Notes: generated from the sequence alone by a model not told the origin. Shown: positions 7,964-17,462, counted from the first letter of the stretch. The stretch is DNA of 64,000 nt from Azoarcus sp. (GCA_031265765.1 JAISCE010000011.1:56851-120850); one strand, 5' to 3'. Numbers and translations: made by a program.

Positions 7964-8504
7964 AGATTTGCGCGCGGTGGGCTTCGACGGTGCGCACCGA
8001 GATCGCCAATTGATCGGCAACGACTTTGTTGTAGTGACCTTCGAGAATGAGGTTCATGACTTCGCGTTCGCGCAGGGTCAGTGCCGATAGCCGCGCTTCG
8101 ACCATGCCGCGGTCGGCGATGGTGCGCCGCCGCCCGTCGTCGAACTCGAAGGCGTCCAGCACGCGGTCGGCGAGTTCGTTGTGATTGAACGGTTTCTCGA
8201 CGAAGTCGAATGCGCCTTTCTTGAGGGTATCGACCGCTATGGGGATGTTGCCGTTGCCGGTAATGAAGATCACCGGCAGGGGGCAATGGTTTGCGAGCAG
8301 GATGTCGAAGCAGGCGAGTCCGCTCATGCCGTTCAGGCGGATGTCGAGAACGATGCAGCCGTGCCAGCTGGGTTTCCAGGCCGACAGGAAATCCTCGGCG
8401 CTCGACCAGCATCTGCATTCGATTCCGCGCGTGCGGAATTGCCATGAGATCGCATCGCATATGTCTATATCGTCGTCGATGATGTGAGCCAATCTATTTG
8501 CCAT
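7899..8504 (-). CDS. FixJ-family response regulator
   Basis: This 201-residue regulator has a receiver domain (about 1-120) with acidic pocket DDD (10-12), phospho-acceptor Asp54 in IVLDIRL, Thr82 and Lys104, and a LuxR-type helix-turn-helix (about 138-200; TLREREVMNLI, VRTVEAHRAQIF). It should bind DNA and activate transcription when phosphorylated by the kinase encoded immediately upstream, whose stop overlaps this start (TAATG). Targets are unknown; FixJ relatives control respiration, redox or C4-dicarboxylate/tetrathionate-type responses. The 3' end overlaps tilS tail to tail by 65 nt, which is unusual. Confidence 0.92.
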   Translation of the reverse strand: MANRLAHIIDDDIDICDAISWQFRTRGIECRCWSSAEDFLSAWKPSWHGCIVLDIRLNGMSGLACFDILLANHCPLPVIFITGNGNIPIAVDTLKKGAFDFVEKPFNHNELADRVLDAFEFDDGRRRTIADRGMVEARLSALTLREREVMNLILEGHYNKVVADQLAISVRTVEAHRAQIFNKMKVRSAVELAQLMTALKG

Positions 8505-9883
8505 TATCGCTCTGCGTTCGGAGTCATTGTGTTCAACGTCAGGGTGAAGATGGCGCCGCCCGGCGGGTTCGGATCGAAGGCCAGTACGCCATGGTGCAAT
8601 TCGACAATGGTGCGGCAGATGCTGAGTCCCATTCCCATGCCCTTGCCTTTAGTGGTGAAAAAAGGATCGAATAGATGAGAGGCGATTTCCGGTGCAATGC
8701 CATTTCCTTGATCCGCCACGCTCAGGGAAATGCCGTGTTCTTGTCTACGGGTGGCGATGGTGAGAATCCGTTTGTCCGGCGGGGTGTCGTTCATGGCGTC
8801 GATGCCGTTGCCCATCAGGTTGATGATGACCTGCTCGATCATTTGCGTGTCGATGACTGTTTGCGGCAGATCGTCCTGGAGGTCGCAGACGATATGTACC
8901 TGTTGCCTGTGGGCGCTGGTTTCGATCAAGGCAACGGCCTCCCGGACGAGAGCGTTGAGGTCGTTGGGGGCGAGACTGGGGTCGGTACGGCGCACGAAGG
9001 CATGCACGCGGCCGATGATGGTTGCCGCGCGCTGGGCCTGGCGGGCGATCTTTTGCTGGATTTCCTTCAGTTCGCCGATGTCGGCGCGGCCGGCATCGAG
9101 CTGGTTCAGGCAACCGGTGACGTAGCTGGAAATCGCGGCCAGCGGTTGATTGAGTTCGTGTGCCATGGTCGAGGCCATCTCGCCCATGGTGACGAGCCGC
9201 GAGGTGGCTTGCAGGCGCTCGTATTGCAGGCGGCTCTGCTCGCGCACGCGGTTTTGTTCGGTGATGTCGATGACCACGCCCAGCCAGCCGATGTGCTGCC
9301 CGGCAACGTCGATGAAAGGGCTTTCGATGATGAGAGCATCGAAAGTCTCTCCGTTCTTGCGTTGCAGCGCCACTTCGAGTCCTTTGCTCGGTATGTCGCC
9401 ATTCATTGCCCGGTTGAACGTTTCCAGATTGTGCTCGGCCCGCAGGGGATTCCAGTAAGGGACTTTGGGGAAGCAGGTGCCGATCAATTCTTCGCTCGTG
9501 AAACCCGTCATGCGGCAAAAGGCCGGGCTGACGTAGGTGATGCGGCTTTCGTTGTCGCGTGCGCGCAATCCCCCCGCGGTCGATGCTTCCAGCGCCTGGC
9601 GAAAAATACTGGCTTGCCGCAGGGCGGTTTCCATGCACAGGTGGTCGGTGAGTTCCTGGCGCATCTGGGTGATGCCCCAGATGATGGCGAGGCCGAGCGC
9701 GATGACGGCGCCGACCAGCAGCACGGGGAACCACTGCGCGTCTTTCGGGGTGGCAATGGAAGACGCGAACCAGGTGGACATTAAAATCGTTATAGCCAGC
9801 AACGCCAGTAAAAGATAGGATCGCCATCCGGTCCAGCGAGGGTTTTCGATGTTGCGGGAGGAGGAAGATGCGGAGGCGAGCAT
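8504..9883 (-). CDS. PAS-domain sensor histidine kinase (FixL-like)
   Basis: This 459-residue membrane kinase has two N-terminal membrane segments (about 22-40 and 52-70), one PAS/PAC sensor domain (about 95-210), and a kinase core with the phosphorylated His242 in MAHELNQPLAAI, an N-box near 355-360, DQGNGI (391-396) and GKGMGMGLSI (413-422). The H-box type is the FixL/TodS class, matching the FixJ-like partner downstream. The two membrane segments enclose almost no periplasmic loop, so sensing is probably by the cytosolic PAS domain or the membrane state. I cannot tell whether the PAS domain binds haem. No clear ribosome site precedes the ATG. Confidence 0.92.
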   Translation of the reverse strand: MLASASSSSRNIENPRWTGWRSYLLLALLAITILMSTWFASSIATPKDAQWFPVLLVGAVIALGLAIIWGITQMRQELTDHLCMETALRQASIFRQALEASTAGGLRARDNESRITYVSPAFCRMTGFTSEELIGTCFPKVPYWNPLRAEHNLETFNRAMNGDIPSKGLEVALQRKNGETFDALIIESPFIDVAGQHIGWLGVVIDITEQNRVREQSRLQYERLQATSRLVTMGEMASTMAHELNQPLAAISSYVTGCLNQLDAGRADIGELKEIQQKIARQAQRAATIIGRVHAFVRRTDPSLAPNDLNALVREAVALIETSAHRQQVHIVCDLQDDLPQTVIDTQMIEQVIINLMGNGIDAMNDTPPDKRILTIATRRQEHGISLSVADQGNGIAPEIASHLFDPFFTTKGKGMGMGLSICRTIVELHHGVLAFDPNPPGGAIFTLTLNTMTPNAER

Positions 9884-10180
9884 ATGCTTTGGACGGCAAC
9901 GGCATGCCGGGATGCGCGGGAGCGCTAATGGAAACCCGATTGTTTCACATGGCGGTGAATTTCATGCACTAATGGTAGTCCGTGGTGAAAAATATGCCGA
10001 GGTAAAACGTCACCCTATTCTTTCGATATACGTTGAGGCATTTGTTTTTAGGGTGAAATGTACCCTCATCCGGCGTAGAAAAAGCACGATGATACGTTAT
10101 TTTGTTTGAACATCCGTCAAATGTGAAATAATGCGCAATACATATGGCATCGAGACCTTCCGAGTGGAGCCGTGACATCA
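9884..10180. other. AT-rich divergent intergenic region
   Basis: This lies between the sensor kinase (minus) and the pseudouridine synthase (plus) and holds no supported gene. It is clearly AT-richer than its surroundings. It contains the inverted repeat AGGGT-N7-ACCCT (10050-10066). A possible plus-strand promoter, TTGTTT (10102-10107) with GAAATA (10125-10130) at 17-nt spacing, lies about 50 bp before the synthase gene. The assignment of promoter and operator is tentative. Confidence 0.4.
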
Positions 10181-11086
10181 ATGAAGTCGATGAACGAAAA
10201 GCCGGGACTTCCATCCCGTATCGATGGCGTTTTGCGTTTGCCGCGCGCTTCCCGCCCGTTGGCTGCGCCGTCCAGCGCGCCCCAGGCCGGTAATGTTCCA
10301 GGGGAAAAGGGGGGGATGCGCGCCGCCTGCGCCGGGAAGTTTGCGCCAGACGGCCCCGAAGGGGTGCGCCTGTCCAAGCTCATGGCCGGGCGCGGTCTGT
10401 GTTCGCGGCGCGAGGCTGACGAGTTGATCGAGCGCGGTTGGGTATTCGTCGATGGAAAACGGGTTTCCGAACTCGGCGTCCGTGTGCCGCCGGATGCGCA
10501 GGTCGCTTTGTCGCCTGAAGCGCGGCGGCTTCAGGGCGGCAGGATTACTGTCATGCTCCACAAGCCGGTCGGCTATGTCTCCGGGCAGCCTGAACCGGGT
10601 TATCGTCCGGCGGTGAGCCTGGTTCGCGCCGATACGCAGTTCGGCGGCGGCGAAGCGCGGCGTTTCCAGTCCGGCATGCTCAAGGGGCTTGCGCCAGCGG
10701 GGCGGCTGGACATGGATTCCACCGGCTTGCTGGTGTTGACACAGGATGGCCGCATCGCCCGGCAATTGATTGGCGGCGATGGGGCGATCGAGAAGGAATA
10801 TCTGGTACGGGTCGCGGGCCGTCTGGCGGAGAATGGTCTTGCCTTGCTCAATCACGGGCTGGAACTCGATGGACGCGCGTTGCGTCCGGCGCGGGTCGAG
10901 TGGATCAACCGCGATCAATTGCGCTTCGTGCTCCGCGAGGGGCGCAAACGCCAGATACGGCGCATGTGCGAATTGGTGGATTTGTGCGTGGTGGGACTCA
11001 AGCGGGTGCGCATCGGTCGCGTGTGCCTGGGCGATTTGCCATCCGGGCAATGGCGCTTCCTGGGCGAAAACGAGAGCTTTGCCTGA
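10181..11086 (+). CDS. rluF: 23S rRNA pseudouridine synthase, RluF-like (RsuA family)
   Basis: This 301-residue enzyme isomerises uridine to pseudouridine in large-subunit rRNA. It has an unusually long, low-complexity N-terminal extension (about 55 residues), an S4 RNA-binding domain ([19 protein letters not shown]...) and the catalytic domain with [11 protein letters not shown] and the catalytic Asp177 in GRLDMDSTG, ending with [11 protein letters not shown]. The [10 protein letters not shown] and KEYLV patterns are closest to RluF (position 2604), but RluB/RluE relatives cannot be excluded. Three nearby starts exist; ATG 10181 has GGAG 11 nt upstream, while a GTG nine bases earlier lacks spacing. 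Confidence 0.82.
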   Translation: MKSMNEKPGLPSRIDGVLRLPRASRPLAAPSSAPQAGNVPGEKGGMRAACAGKFAPDGPEGVRLSKLMAGRGLCSRREADELIERGWVFVDGKRVSELGVRVPPDAQVALSPEARRLQGGRITVMLHKPVGYVSGQPEPGYRPAVSLVRADTQFGGGEARRFQSGMLKGLAPAGRLDMDSTGLLVLTQDGRIARQLIGGDGAIEKEYLVRVAGRLAENGLALLNHGLELDGRALRPARVEWINRDQLRFVLREGRKRQIRRMCELVDLCVVGLKRVRIGRVCLGDLPSGQWRFLGENESFA

Positions 11087-11176
11087 GAGCGTTTTCCAGG
11101 GGGATCGCCGGAACGCATCGCGGGGGATGTTTCGCGGACGGCAAGACTGGACGAATCCGTGTGTTGCCGCGGCGGA

Positions 11177-12073
11177 TCAGCGCACGATGACGATGTCCCG
11201 CCGCACGGGGGTGTGCGGTGCGGCTCGCGGCGGACTGGCGACGGAGAGGGGCGCGGCAGTCGGCGCTTCCGGCGTCGTGGCCGCCACGGCGGCGATTGGC
11301 GCGGGCGGATCGACCGGTTTCTTTGCCTTGGCAGGCCGCTGTGCGACGGCAGGCGGCTGGCTGGCTGGCTTGGCCTGTTCGGCGGCCTGCGAGGGGATGG
11401 GAGGCACTGCCGGCGGCGTCGATGCTGTCGCGGCGATTTTCGTGATGGCCGGCGGCGGCGCCCATGCCCATGTGTTCTGCCATGCCTTGCGTATCCGTTG
11501 GGGATACTCGGGTCGACCGCGGCTGCCGTTGTAGCGGCCCAGTGCAAAAAAGAGGTTGCCTTTTTCCAGGTCGATGTAATGGCGCAGGATGGTGCAGCCA
11601 TAACGCAGGTTGGTGCGCAGGTGGAAAAGATTGTCTTCCGCGCTGCCGATGGTATCGACCCAGAATGGCATGACTTGCATGTAGCCGCGCGCGCCGGCTT
11701 TCGAGAGCGCATATTTGCTGAAGCCGCTTTCGACCTGGATCAGGCCGAGTACGAGTTGCGCGTCCAGCCCGGCGCGGGTGGCTTCGTAATGGATCGCGGT
11801 CAGCAGTTCCCGCCGGGCGCTCAGATTCGGGACGCGCTTTGCGAGGCGGTGCGACATTTCGGCCAGCCAGAGACTGCGTTCGGCGGCGTCCTTGATCGGG
11901 ATTTCAGCCGGGGCTGCGTCGCTGACCGAGCGATGCAGGGCGGCGCGCACGCTGGCGGCCAGTTGTTCCTCTTGCTGGTTCCCGGCCTGCGCCGGCAGGC
12001 TCGCCAGCGCGCAGATGGCGCTCGCGGCGAGCAGGCGGCGCGAGAGGCGGGAGCCGCCGGGCAATGAAGTCAC
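11177..12073 (-). CDS. Lytic transglycosylase, SLT family
   Basis: This 298-residue exported enzyme cleaves peptidoglycan glycan strands to 1,6-anhydro ends. A signal peptide occupies residues 1-30. The SLT domain has the catalytic Glu115 in [12 protein letters not shown], followed by [12 protein letters not shown] and [11 protein letters not shown]. The C-terminal 100 residues are an Ala/Pro-rich, probably disordered tail with no recognised domain, which may span the periplasm or tether the enzyme. It starts with GTG in the stop of proS (GTGA), so it is translated from the proS message, an arrangement seen in other betaproteobacteria. Confidence 0.9.
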   Translation of the reverse strand: MTSLPGGSRLSRRLLAASAICALASLPAQAGNQQEEQLAASVRAALHRSVSDAAPAEIPIKDAAERSLWLAEMSHRLAKRVPNLSARRELLTAIHYEATRAGLDAQLVLGLIQVESGFSKYALSKAGARGYMQVMPFWVDTIGSAEDNLFHLRTNLRYGCTILRHYIDLEKGNLFFALGRYNGSRGRPEYPQRIRKAWQNTWAWAPPPAITKIAATASTPPAVPPIPSQAAEQAKPASQPPAVAQRPAKAKKPVDPPAPIAAVAATTPEAPTAAPLSVASPPRAAPHTPVRRDIVIVR

Positions 12074-13821
12074 CTCGCCGCCAGGCGCTCGCGCAGGCGG
12101 GCGGCGACGTGTCCGGCGGCGGCGGCGGGATCCAACTTGAGTTGTTCGCCGCTGCGGCGGGCCTGGTATTCGACGATGCCTTCCTTCAGGCCGCGTTCGC
12201 CGACGGTGAGCCGGTGCGGGACGCCGATCAGTTCCCAGTCGGCGAACATTACGCCGGGGCGCTCGTCGCGGTCGTCGAGGATGACATCGACGCCCGCTGC
12301 CAGCAGCGATTCGTAGAGTCTGCGCGCTTCGGCGCGCACAGCTTCCGATTTACCCCATCCGACGGCGCAAATGACGGCCTCGAAAGGCGCGATCGCCGCC
12401 GGCCAGATGATGCCGCGCTCGTCGTTGCTTTGTTCGATCGCCGCGCCGAGGATGCGGGTGATGCCGATGCCGTAGCAGCCCATCTCGAAAAAGCGGGGCT
12501 TGCCGTCGATGTCGAGAAAAGTGGCGTTCATCGCCCGCGAATATTTGTCGCCGAGATAGAACACATGGCCGACTTCGATGCCGCGGTCGATGGCGAGCAG
12601 CCCCTTGCCGTCGGGCGAGGGATCGTCCGCGACGACGTTGCGGATGTCGGCGACGATGTCGGGTTCGGGCAGGTCGCGTCCCCAGTTCACGCCGGTGTAG
12701 TGATAGCCTGCGGCATTTGCGCCGCAGATGAAATCGGCCATGTTGGCCGCCGTGCGGTCGGCGACGATCCGTACCGGCTTTTGGGGCGCAATGGGGCCGA
12801 GATAGCCGGGTTCGCAACCGAAGCGATCGACGATTTCGGCATGGGTGGCGAAGCGGAAACCCGCCTTCAGGCCGTCGATCTTGCCGGCCTTGACCTCATT
12901 GAGTTCGTGATCGCCCCGCAGCAGCAGCAGCCAGATCGCGGGCGCGCCGGCCTGCCCGGTTTCGTCGCTGGCGAGTACCAGCGACTTGACGGTCGCGGCG
13001 AGCGGCGCGCCGAGGAAGCGGGCGACATCCTCGCAGGTTTCGTGACCGGGCGTGGCCATCCTGGCGAGCGCGGCGGTCGCGCCGGCGCGCGCGGGGAGCA
13101 GGGACAGGGCTTCGGCCAGTTCGATATTGGCGGCGTAACTCGAATCCGGACAATAAACGATGGCGTCTTCGCCGGTATCGGCGATCACCTGGAACTCATG
13201 CGAGCGGTCGCCGCCGATAGCGCCGGTGTCGGCGGCAACGGCGCGGTATTCGAGGCCGATACGCTCGAAGATGCGCCGGTAGGCGGCAAACATCGCGTCG
13301 TAGCTCTTGCCGGCCGCTTCCGCGTCGCGGTCGAAAGAGTAGCCGTCTTTCATGATGAATTCGCGCCCGCGCATCACGCCGAAGCGGGGGCGGCGCTCGT
13401 CGCGGAACTTGGTTTGTATCTGGTAGAAATTACGCGGAAGCTGGCGGTAACTCTTGAGTTCCTGGCGGGCGATGTCGGTGACGGCTTCTTCCGAAGTCGG
13501 CTGGAGAGCGAAATCGCGCTCGTGGCGGTCGCGCAGCCTCAGCATTTCCGGCCCCATCTTGTCCCATCGTCCGGTTTCCCGCCACAACTCGGCGGGCTGC
13601 ACCAGCGGCATGGAAATCTCCAGCGCCCCGGCGCGGCCCAATTCGTCACGGACGATGGCCTCGACTTTGCGGATCGCGCGCAGGGCCAGCGGCATGTAGT
13701 CGTAGATACCGGCGGCGACCTTGCGGATCATGCCGGCGCGCAGCATGAGCTTCTGGCTGACGATCTCGGCATCGGCGGGAGCTTCTTTCAGGGTGTTGAG
13801 GTGAAACTGGCTGGCGCGCAT
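12070..13821 (-). CDS. proS: Prolyl-tRNA synthetase
   Basis: This 583-residue class II synthetase charges tRNA-Pro. Motif 1 lies near the N-terminus, motif 2 contains [15 protein letters not shown], and the editing (INS) domain typical of the bacterial long form lies in the middle ([31 protein letters not shown]). Motif 3 is [17 protein letters not shown], followed by the anticodon-binding domain. The start [19 protein letters not shown] aligns with other ProS proteins; an ATG six codons upstream (13839) is the alternative. Neither has a good ribosome site. The open frame continues far upstream only as the shadow of rppH. The stop overlaps the lytic transglycosylase start. Confidence 0.95.
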   Translation of the reverse strand: MRASQFHLNTLKEAPADAEIVSQKLMLRAGMIRKVAAGIYDYMPLALRAIRKVEAIVRDELGRAGALEISMPLVQPAELWRETGRWDKMGPEMLRLRDRHERDFALQPTSEEAVTDIARQELKSYRQLPRNFYQIQTKFRDERRPRFGVMRGREFIMKDGYSFDRDAEAAGKSYDAMFAAYRRIFERIGLEYRAVAADTGAIGGDRSHEFQVIADTGEDAIVYCPDSSYAANIELAEALSLLPARAGATAALARMATPGHETCEDVARFLGAPLAATVKSLVLASDETGQAGAPAIWLLLLRGDHELNEVKAGKIDGLKAGFRFATHAEIVDRFGCEPGYLGPIAPQKPVRIVADRTAANMADFICGANAAGYHYTGVNWGRDLPEPDIVADIRNVVADDPSPDGKGLLAIDRGIEVGHVFYLGDKYSRAMNATFLDIDGKPRFFEMGCYGIGITRILGAAIEQSNDERGIIWPAAIAPFEAVICAVGWGKSEAVRAEARRLYESLLAAGVDVILDDRDERPGVMFADWELIGVPHRLTVGERGLKEGIVEYQARRSGEQLKLDPAAAAGHVAARLRERLAAR

Positions 13822-13965
13822 GGAGGAGGGTAGGCCCATCGTCAAAACCCATAATTTTAACAGCACAGTACTTGCGCGATGCGCAAAGCCATCGGCCGCT
13901 TCTTTCAAACTGCCGTCAAGTGTGAAAGAATGGAAAGCAATATTCGTGAATTTGAAGGTTCGATC

Positions 13966-14508
13966 ATGCTCGACCGTGAAGGCTATCGCCCGAACGTCGG
14001 CATCGTTCTGGTCAATGCGCGCAATGAGGTGTTTTGGGGGAAGCGCGTCCGCGAGCACTCGTGGCAGTTTCCGCAAGGCGGCATCAAGCACGGCGAAACG
14101 CCGGAGCAAGCGATGTTCCGGGAGTTGCACGAAGAAGTCGGCTTGCGTCCCGAACACGTCAAGATCCTTGGCCGCACCCGCGGCTGGCTGCGCTACGACG
14201 TTCCCAGGCATTGGGTCAAGCGGGAATGGCGCAGCACCTATCGCGGGCAGAAGCAGATATGGTTTCTGCTGAGGCTGATGGGGCGCGACTCGGACGTGTG
14301 CCTGCGTTCCAGTTCGCATCCGGAATTCGATGCCTGGCGCTGGAGCGACTACTGGGTGCCGCTCGATGCGGTCATCGAATTCAAGCGCGGGGTGTATGGG
14401 CTTGCCCTGACCGAGCTGTCGTGCACGCTGTTTCATCCACATCGCGCCGACCCGCCGGAGAGCTACCGGCTGGCTGCCGCCGAAGTCTTTGGGGAGCGGG
14501 CTGAATGA
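13966..14508 (+). CDS. rppH: RNA pyrophosphohydrolase
   Basis: RppH removes pyrophosphate from the 5' end of mRNA and so opens it to RNase E decay. The 180-residue protein starts [15 protein letters not shown] as usual, and the Nudix box (38-60) has GG-x5-E-x7-REL-x2-EVG. GAAGG sits just upstream of the ATG at 13966; the open frame extends upstream without similarity. It is divergent from proS and overlaps the following CNP1-like gene by 4 nt (ATGA). With rne at 53344 and deaD at 62129, the window holds three mRNA-turnover factors. Confidence 0.95.
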   Translation: MLDREGYRPNVGIVLVNARNEVFWGKRVREHSWQFPQGGIKHGETPEQAMFRELHEEVGLRPEHVKILGRTRGWLRYDVPRHWVKREWRSTYRGQKQIWFLLRLMGRDSDVCLRSSSHPEFDAWRWSDYWVPLDAVIEFKRGVYGLALTELSCTLFHPHRADPPESYRLAAAEVFGERAE

Positions 14509-15062
14509 GGATCGTCTTGGCGTGCCTGGTTTTTGTCCTAGCGCCGTTTGCGGGATGGGCGCAAGGCAGCGGCGAGGACGGGGCGCTGGCGTCTCCGGCG
14601 TGGCGGGAAGCCGAATATGTCTTGCCGGCGCGGCCCGACGAGCGCAATCTGCTTGCGTTCCGTGTCGGTTCCCGGTCCGACGTCCGTTTTCTGCTCGACC
14701 GCGCAAGCCTCTCTATCGGTGAAGACGGCGTGATCCGCTACGTGCTGGTAATGCGCGGCAGCGGCGGCGCAAGTACCGCGACGTTCGAGGGCATACGCTG
14801 CGGCGCCCGCGAAAGCAAGCTTTACGCCAGCCTCGAACGCAATGGCGACTGGCGGACGTTCAGGAACAGCGTCTGGCGCACGCTCGCCGGCGCGGATTCT
14901 CGCGTCATATTCGGCTATAGCGGCAACGATCCTCGCGCGACGCTGGCCCATGATTATTTGTGTGACGGCCCGGCCCCGGCGCGCACGCCTGAAGAAATCA
15001 TCAACCGTCTGCGCGGCCAGCGCATCGATTATCTCGACCCGGCCCATGGGGCGGGATCGTGA
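14505..15062 (+). CDS. CNP1-like family exported protein
   Basis: This 185-residue protein has a signal peptide (about 1-19, cleavage near GWAQG) and matches my memory of the CNP1-like family found in betaproteobacteria and Neisseria: paired aromatic and cysteine positions ([20 protein letters not shown]) in a single periplasmic domain. The two cysteines may form a disulphide. No function is established. It overlaps rppH upstream (ATGA) and coq7 downstream (GTGA), so the three genes are one operon. Confidence 0.75.
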   Translation: MRIVLACLVFVLAPFAGWAQGSGEDGALASPAWREAEYVLPARPDERNLLAFRVGSRSDVRFLLDRASLSIGEDGVIRYVLVMRGSGGASTATFEGIRCGARESKLYASLERNGDWRTFRNSVWRTLAGADSRVIFGYSGNDPRATLAHDYLCDGPAPARTPEEIINRLRGQRIDYLDPAHGAGS

Positions 15063-15718
15063 TCGACCGCGCCATACTCGGGTTCGACCGCGCCTTGCGC
15101 ACGGTTTTTGTACCGGCGCGCGCGTCGCGGCCGCTGCCCGGCGGCAATCTCCCCGGAGCGGAATCCGATGTCCCAATCCATGCCCATGATCCGGCGATAC
15201 AATTCGATGAAGCGCAAAAACGCCACGCCGCGGCGCTGATGCGGGTGAACCACTGCGGCGAAGTTTGCGCCCAGGCGCTTTATCAGGGACAGGCCGCGAT
15301 CTCGCGCAATGCCTCGATCCGCGCCGCGCTTGGGCGGGCTTCGGATGAAGAAACCGATCACCTGGCCTGGACGGCGCAGCGCATCGATGAACTGGGCGGG
15401 CGCAAGAGCGTTCTCAATCCGTTGTGGTATGGCGGCGCTCTCGCCGTTGGCGTGCTGGCCGGGGGATTCGGCGAGCGATGGAATCTGGGTTTTCTCGCTG
15501 AAACCGAGCGTCAGGTCGAAGCGCATCTGCGCGGACATCTCGATGCGCTGCCCGCCGGCGATGACAGGTCGCGCGCTATCGTTCGCCAGATGGCGCGCGA
15601 CGAAGCCCGCCATGCCGAAACCGCCGTCAATCTGGGCGCCCGCGAATTGCCGATGCCGATCAGGCTGGCAATGAAGCTCGCCGCGAAACTGATGACCGCC
15701 GCGGCCTACCGGCTATAA
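15059..15718 (+). CDS. coq7: 2-polyprenyl-3-methyl-6-methoxy-1,4-benzoquinol monooxygenase
   Basis: This 219-residue di-iron hydroxylase catalyses a late ring hydroxylation of ubiquinone synthesis (the Coq7 replacement for UbiF). The ligand motifs are visible in order: [36 protein letters not shown] and ARDEARHAE. There is a hydrophobic hairpin for membrane association ([16 protein letters not shown]). The length is usual for betaproteobacteria. The start is GTG overlapping the CNP1 stop. Its product feeds the quinone pool used by the Na+-NQR encoded at 34-40 kb. Confidence 0.94.
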   Translation: MIDRAILGFDRALRTVFVPARASRPLPGGNLPGAESDVPIHAHDPAIQFDEAQKRHAAALMRVNHCGEVCAQALYQGQAAISRNASIRAALGRASDEETDHLAWTAQRIDELGGRKSVLNPLWYGGALAVGVLAGGFGERWNLGFLAETERQVEAHLRGHLDALPAGDDRSRAIVRQMARDEARHAETAVNLGARELPMPIRLAMKLAAKLMTAAAYRL

Positions 15719-15729
15719 ACAGGCGGCAT

Positions 15730-16155
15730 TCAGTCCGTTTCGACGATCGTCCATTCGCGGCTGATTTCGGCGGTTTTGCCGAGCATGACCGAAGCCGAGC
15801 AATACTTTTCCGCCGAAAGGCGGATGGCGCGCTCGACTGCTTCCGGCCTGAGCCTGCGACCGCTGACCGTGAAGTGGAAATGAATACGGGTGAATACCTT
15901 GGGATCGGTTTCGGCGCGTTCGGCTTCGAGCCGCACCGAGCAGCCGCGCACATCCTGACGGCTTCGCTTGAGGATCAGTACCACATCGTAGGCGGTGCAG
16001 CCGCCGGCGCCGGCCAGTATCGTTTCCATCGGACGCGGCGCCAGGTCGCGGCCGCCGCCCTCGGGCGCGCCGTCCATGGCCAGCAAGTGGCCGCTGCCGG
16101 TTTCGGCGAGAAAAGTCATGCCGTCCGCGCCGGTCCATTCAACGGTACATTCCAT
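15730..16155 (-). CDS. OsmC family protein
   Basis: This 141-residue OsmC/Ohr-type protein has the two reactive cysteines of the family, one in AGGCTAYD and one in EKYCSAS, and is likely a thiol-dependent peroxidase or a related redox protein. It converges on coq7 with an 11-nt gap. Start choice: ATG 16155 has AAGG eight bases upstream; ATG 16161 lies two codons earlier but is too close to that site. The open frame extends upstream across a C-rich homopolymer tract (16172-16189) that would encode only Pro/Thr, so that extension is rejected. Confidence 0.88.
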   Translation of the reverse strand: MECTVEWTGADGMTFLAETGSGHLLAMDGAPEGGGRDLAPRPMETILAGAGGCTAYDVVLILKRSRQDVRGCSVRLEAERAETDPKVFTRIHFHFTVSGRRLRPEAVERAIRLSAEKYCSASVMLGKTAEISREWTIVETD

Positions 16156-16171
16156 ATTCATGCCCTTTGTC

Positions 16172-16189
16172 GGGGGGGGTGGGGGGGGG
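16172..16189. repeat. Homopolymer G8-T-G9 tract
   Basis: Eight G, one T and nine G on the plus strand, immediately upstream of the OsmC gene (C-runs in its leader). Such tracts slip easily and can form G-quadruplexes on the plus strand. Length should be treated as uncertain if derived from assembly. Confidence 0.85.
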
Positions 16190-16375
16190 AACCCTCGCCA
16201 GCCGGGGTTGCCGCCGGGCGACGATATCAGAAAGCGGGCGGCTCCGGGCGTCTTCGGAAGCATGAAGGGCAGCCGGGGGCGCGATGAGGCTCTATTCCGG
16301 TTTGCTTTGCAACGCAAGCAATTCCGCGAGATATACACGTTATGGGCATAAATAATAGTGCGATGCACAAAAACC

Positions 16376-16405
16376 TTGCTTTACATGTGGGTTTAGGTGC
16401 ATAAT
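16376..16405 (+). promoter_or_regulatory. Sigma-70-like promoter upstream of candidate RNA
   Basis: TTGCTT (16376-16381), an 18-nt spacer and CATAAT (16400-16405) on the plus strand, with AT-rich sequence upstream (16330-16375). The predicted start is near 16412 and no protein gene follows within 380 nt. Confidence 0.5.
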
Positions 16406-16411
16406 CCGCCC

Positions 16412-16538
16412 CGTACCCGATCGCGGCGGCGCTTTTGCCCAGTGGTTTGGGCGATCTGGCCGCGGTTGTGCAGGTGTCTCCTCCACCCTCGTCTTTTGGT
16501 GTGGATTTAACGCAGTCCGACAGGACTGCGTTTTTTTT
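16412..16538 (+). ncRNA. Candidate small RNA, about 127 nt
   Basis: A promoter-like element (16376-16405) and a very strong terminator (16509-16538) bracket about 100 nt with no start codon and ribosome site that make sense. Internal structure includes GCCC-N8-GGGC (16437-16452) and a GGTG/CACC hairpin with a CUCC-containing loop near 16472-16488, which could pair with ribosome binding sites. I cannot assign it to a known RNA family. The 5' end is an estimate. Confidence 0.5.
16509..16538 (+). terminator. Strong intrinsic terminator
   Basis: AACGCAGTCC (16509-16518), loop GACA, GGACTGCGTT (16523-16532), then a T-run to 16538. The 10-bp stem is perfect. No protein gene precedes it on this strand for about 800 nt. 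Confidence 0.9.
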
Positions 16539-16734
16539 GGCGCGCCCGGTATGGACGCCTTCCTGCGGATGGAAGTTCCGCCGTAAGCAACGGTTACGAG
16601 CTTCCGGCCTCGCCGCCTGCGGGTGTGCAAGCGAAATATTTTCTTCCGCGCAGCGGTAAGCCGCGTGTCGGCTGTTTTTACAATTGTCGGCAATGACGTC
16701 ATATTTACTATAATAATCAATTGTTTACTTGTAT

Positions 16735-16748
16735 GGCACGATTCATGC
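16735..16748 (+). promoter_or_regulatory. Sigma-54 (RpoN) promoter of the PEP-CTERM gene
   Basis: TGGCACG followed by ATTCATGCC gives GG (16735-16736), exactly ten bases, then GC (16747-16748), the -24/-12 geometry, with the strong TGGCAC box. Predicted start is about 16760, 40 nt before the ATG, which has AGAGAGG upstream. PEP-CTERM genes of related bacteria (Zoogloea) are controlled by RpoN with PrsK/PrsR. A TATAAT at 16709-16714 could be an additional sigma-70 -10. Confidence 0.7.
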
Positions 16749-16799
16749 CTACCGTGTCGAGCGTAGCATTGTCTACGTAACCCACAGAGAGGTTTCATC

Positions 16800-17462
16800 A
16801 TGTCGAAAGTACTTGTTGCATTATTGTTGGCGCTTGGTTCCGTATCCGCTTCGGCGATGCCGGATACCACGTTCAAGGAGTGGATCAATGCCGGCGGCGG
16901 CAGCTTCAGCGGTTCCATCACGCCGCCGCCTCCCGGAGTCGAGGGCGTTTTCGGCGGCAGTTTCTACGTCCAGGATCCCAATGCCCCCATCGAATTCACG
17001 TTCGTCTCCGGCCATGCGGAGCACGGTCTCTTCGTATCGGTGGCGTCCGTGAACGATGCCGGAGTCATCGGCGATTGGTCTCTCGCCTTCATCAAACAGG
17101 GAGGTTCTTCGACCCATTACGTCATCCAGCCGACCTTCTCTTCGTTCGATGCCGCGGGCAGCGAGATCGTTTTCCAGGTTTATGACATCAATACAAAATA
17201 TTATTACTACAGCGGCGGGGCGTCGAAAAATCCCGACAATTTCGCTCATGACGTAACGTTCTACGATTACTACGAGGGCAAGACGCTGGTCGGTTTCGAG
17301 GATCTGTACAACGGCGGCGACAGGGATTTCGACGACGTCATCTTCTTGGTGAGCAACGTTGGTCGCACAGCGCCGGTGCCCGAACCTGAAACCTACGCCA
17401 TGATGCTGGCCGGACTCGGAATAATGGGCGCCGTTGCGCGCCGCCGCAGCAAGAAGATTTGA
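16800..17462 (+). CDS. PEP-CTERM sorted exported protein with DUF4114 domain
   Basis: This 220-residue protein has a signal peptide (1-19), a central region ending in a DUF4114-type motif (LVGFEDLYNGGDRDFDD, an acidic, probably Ca-binding loop) and a C-terminal PEP-CTERM signal: VPEPETYAMM, a hydrophobic stretch and a basic tail ARRRSKK. It should be exported, recognised by an exosortase (EpsH type, not in this window) and released to the surface or matrix. Such proteins are tied to exopolysaccharide and floc or biofilm formation. It is a single-gene unit with its own sigma-54 promoter and terminator (17498). Confidence 0.92.
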   Translation: MSKVLVALLLALGSVSASAMPDTTFKEWINAGGGSFSGSITPPPPGVEGVFGGSFYVQDPNAPIEFTFVSGHAEHGLFVSVASVNDAGVIGDWSLAFIKQGGSSTHYVIQPTFSSFDAAGSEIVFQVYDINTKYYYYSGGASKNPDNFAHDVTFYDYYEGKTLVGFEDLYNGGDRDFDDVIFLVSNVGRTAPVPEPETYAMMLAGLGIMGAVARRRSKKI

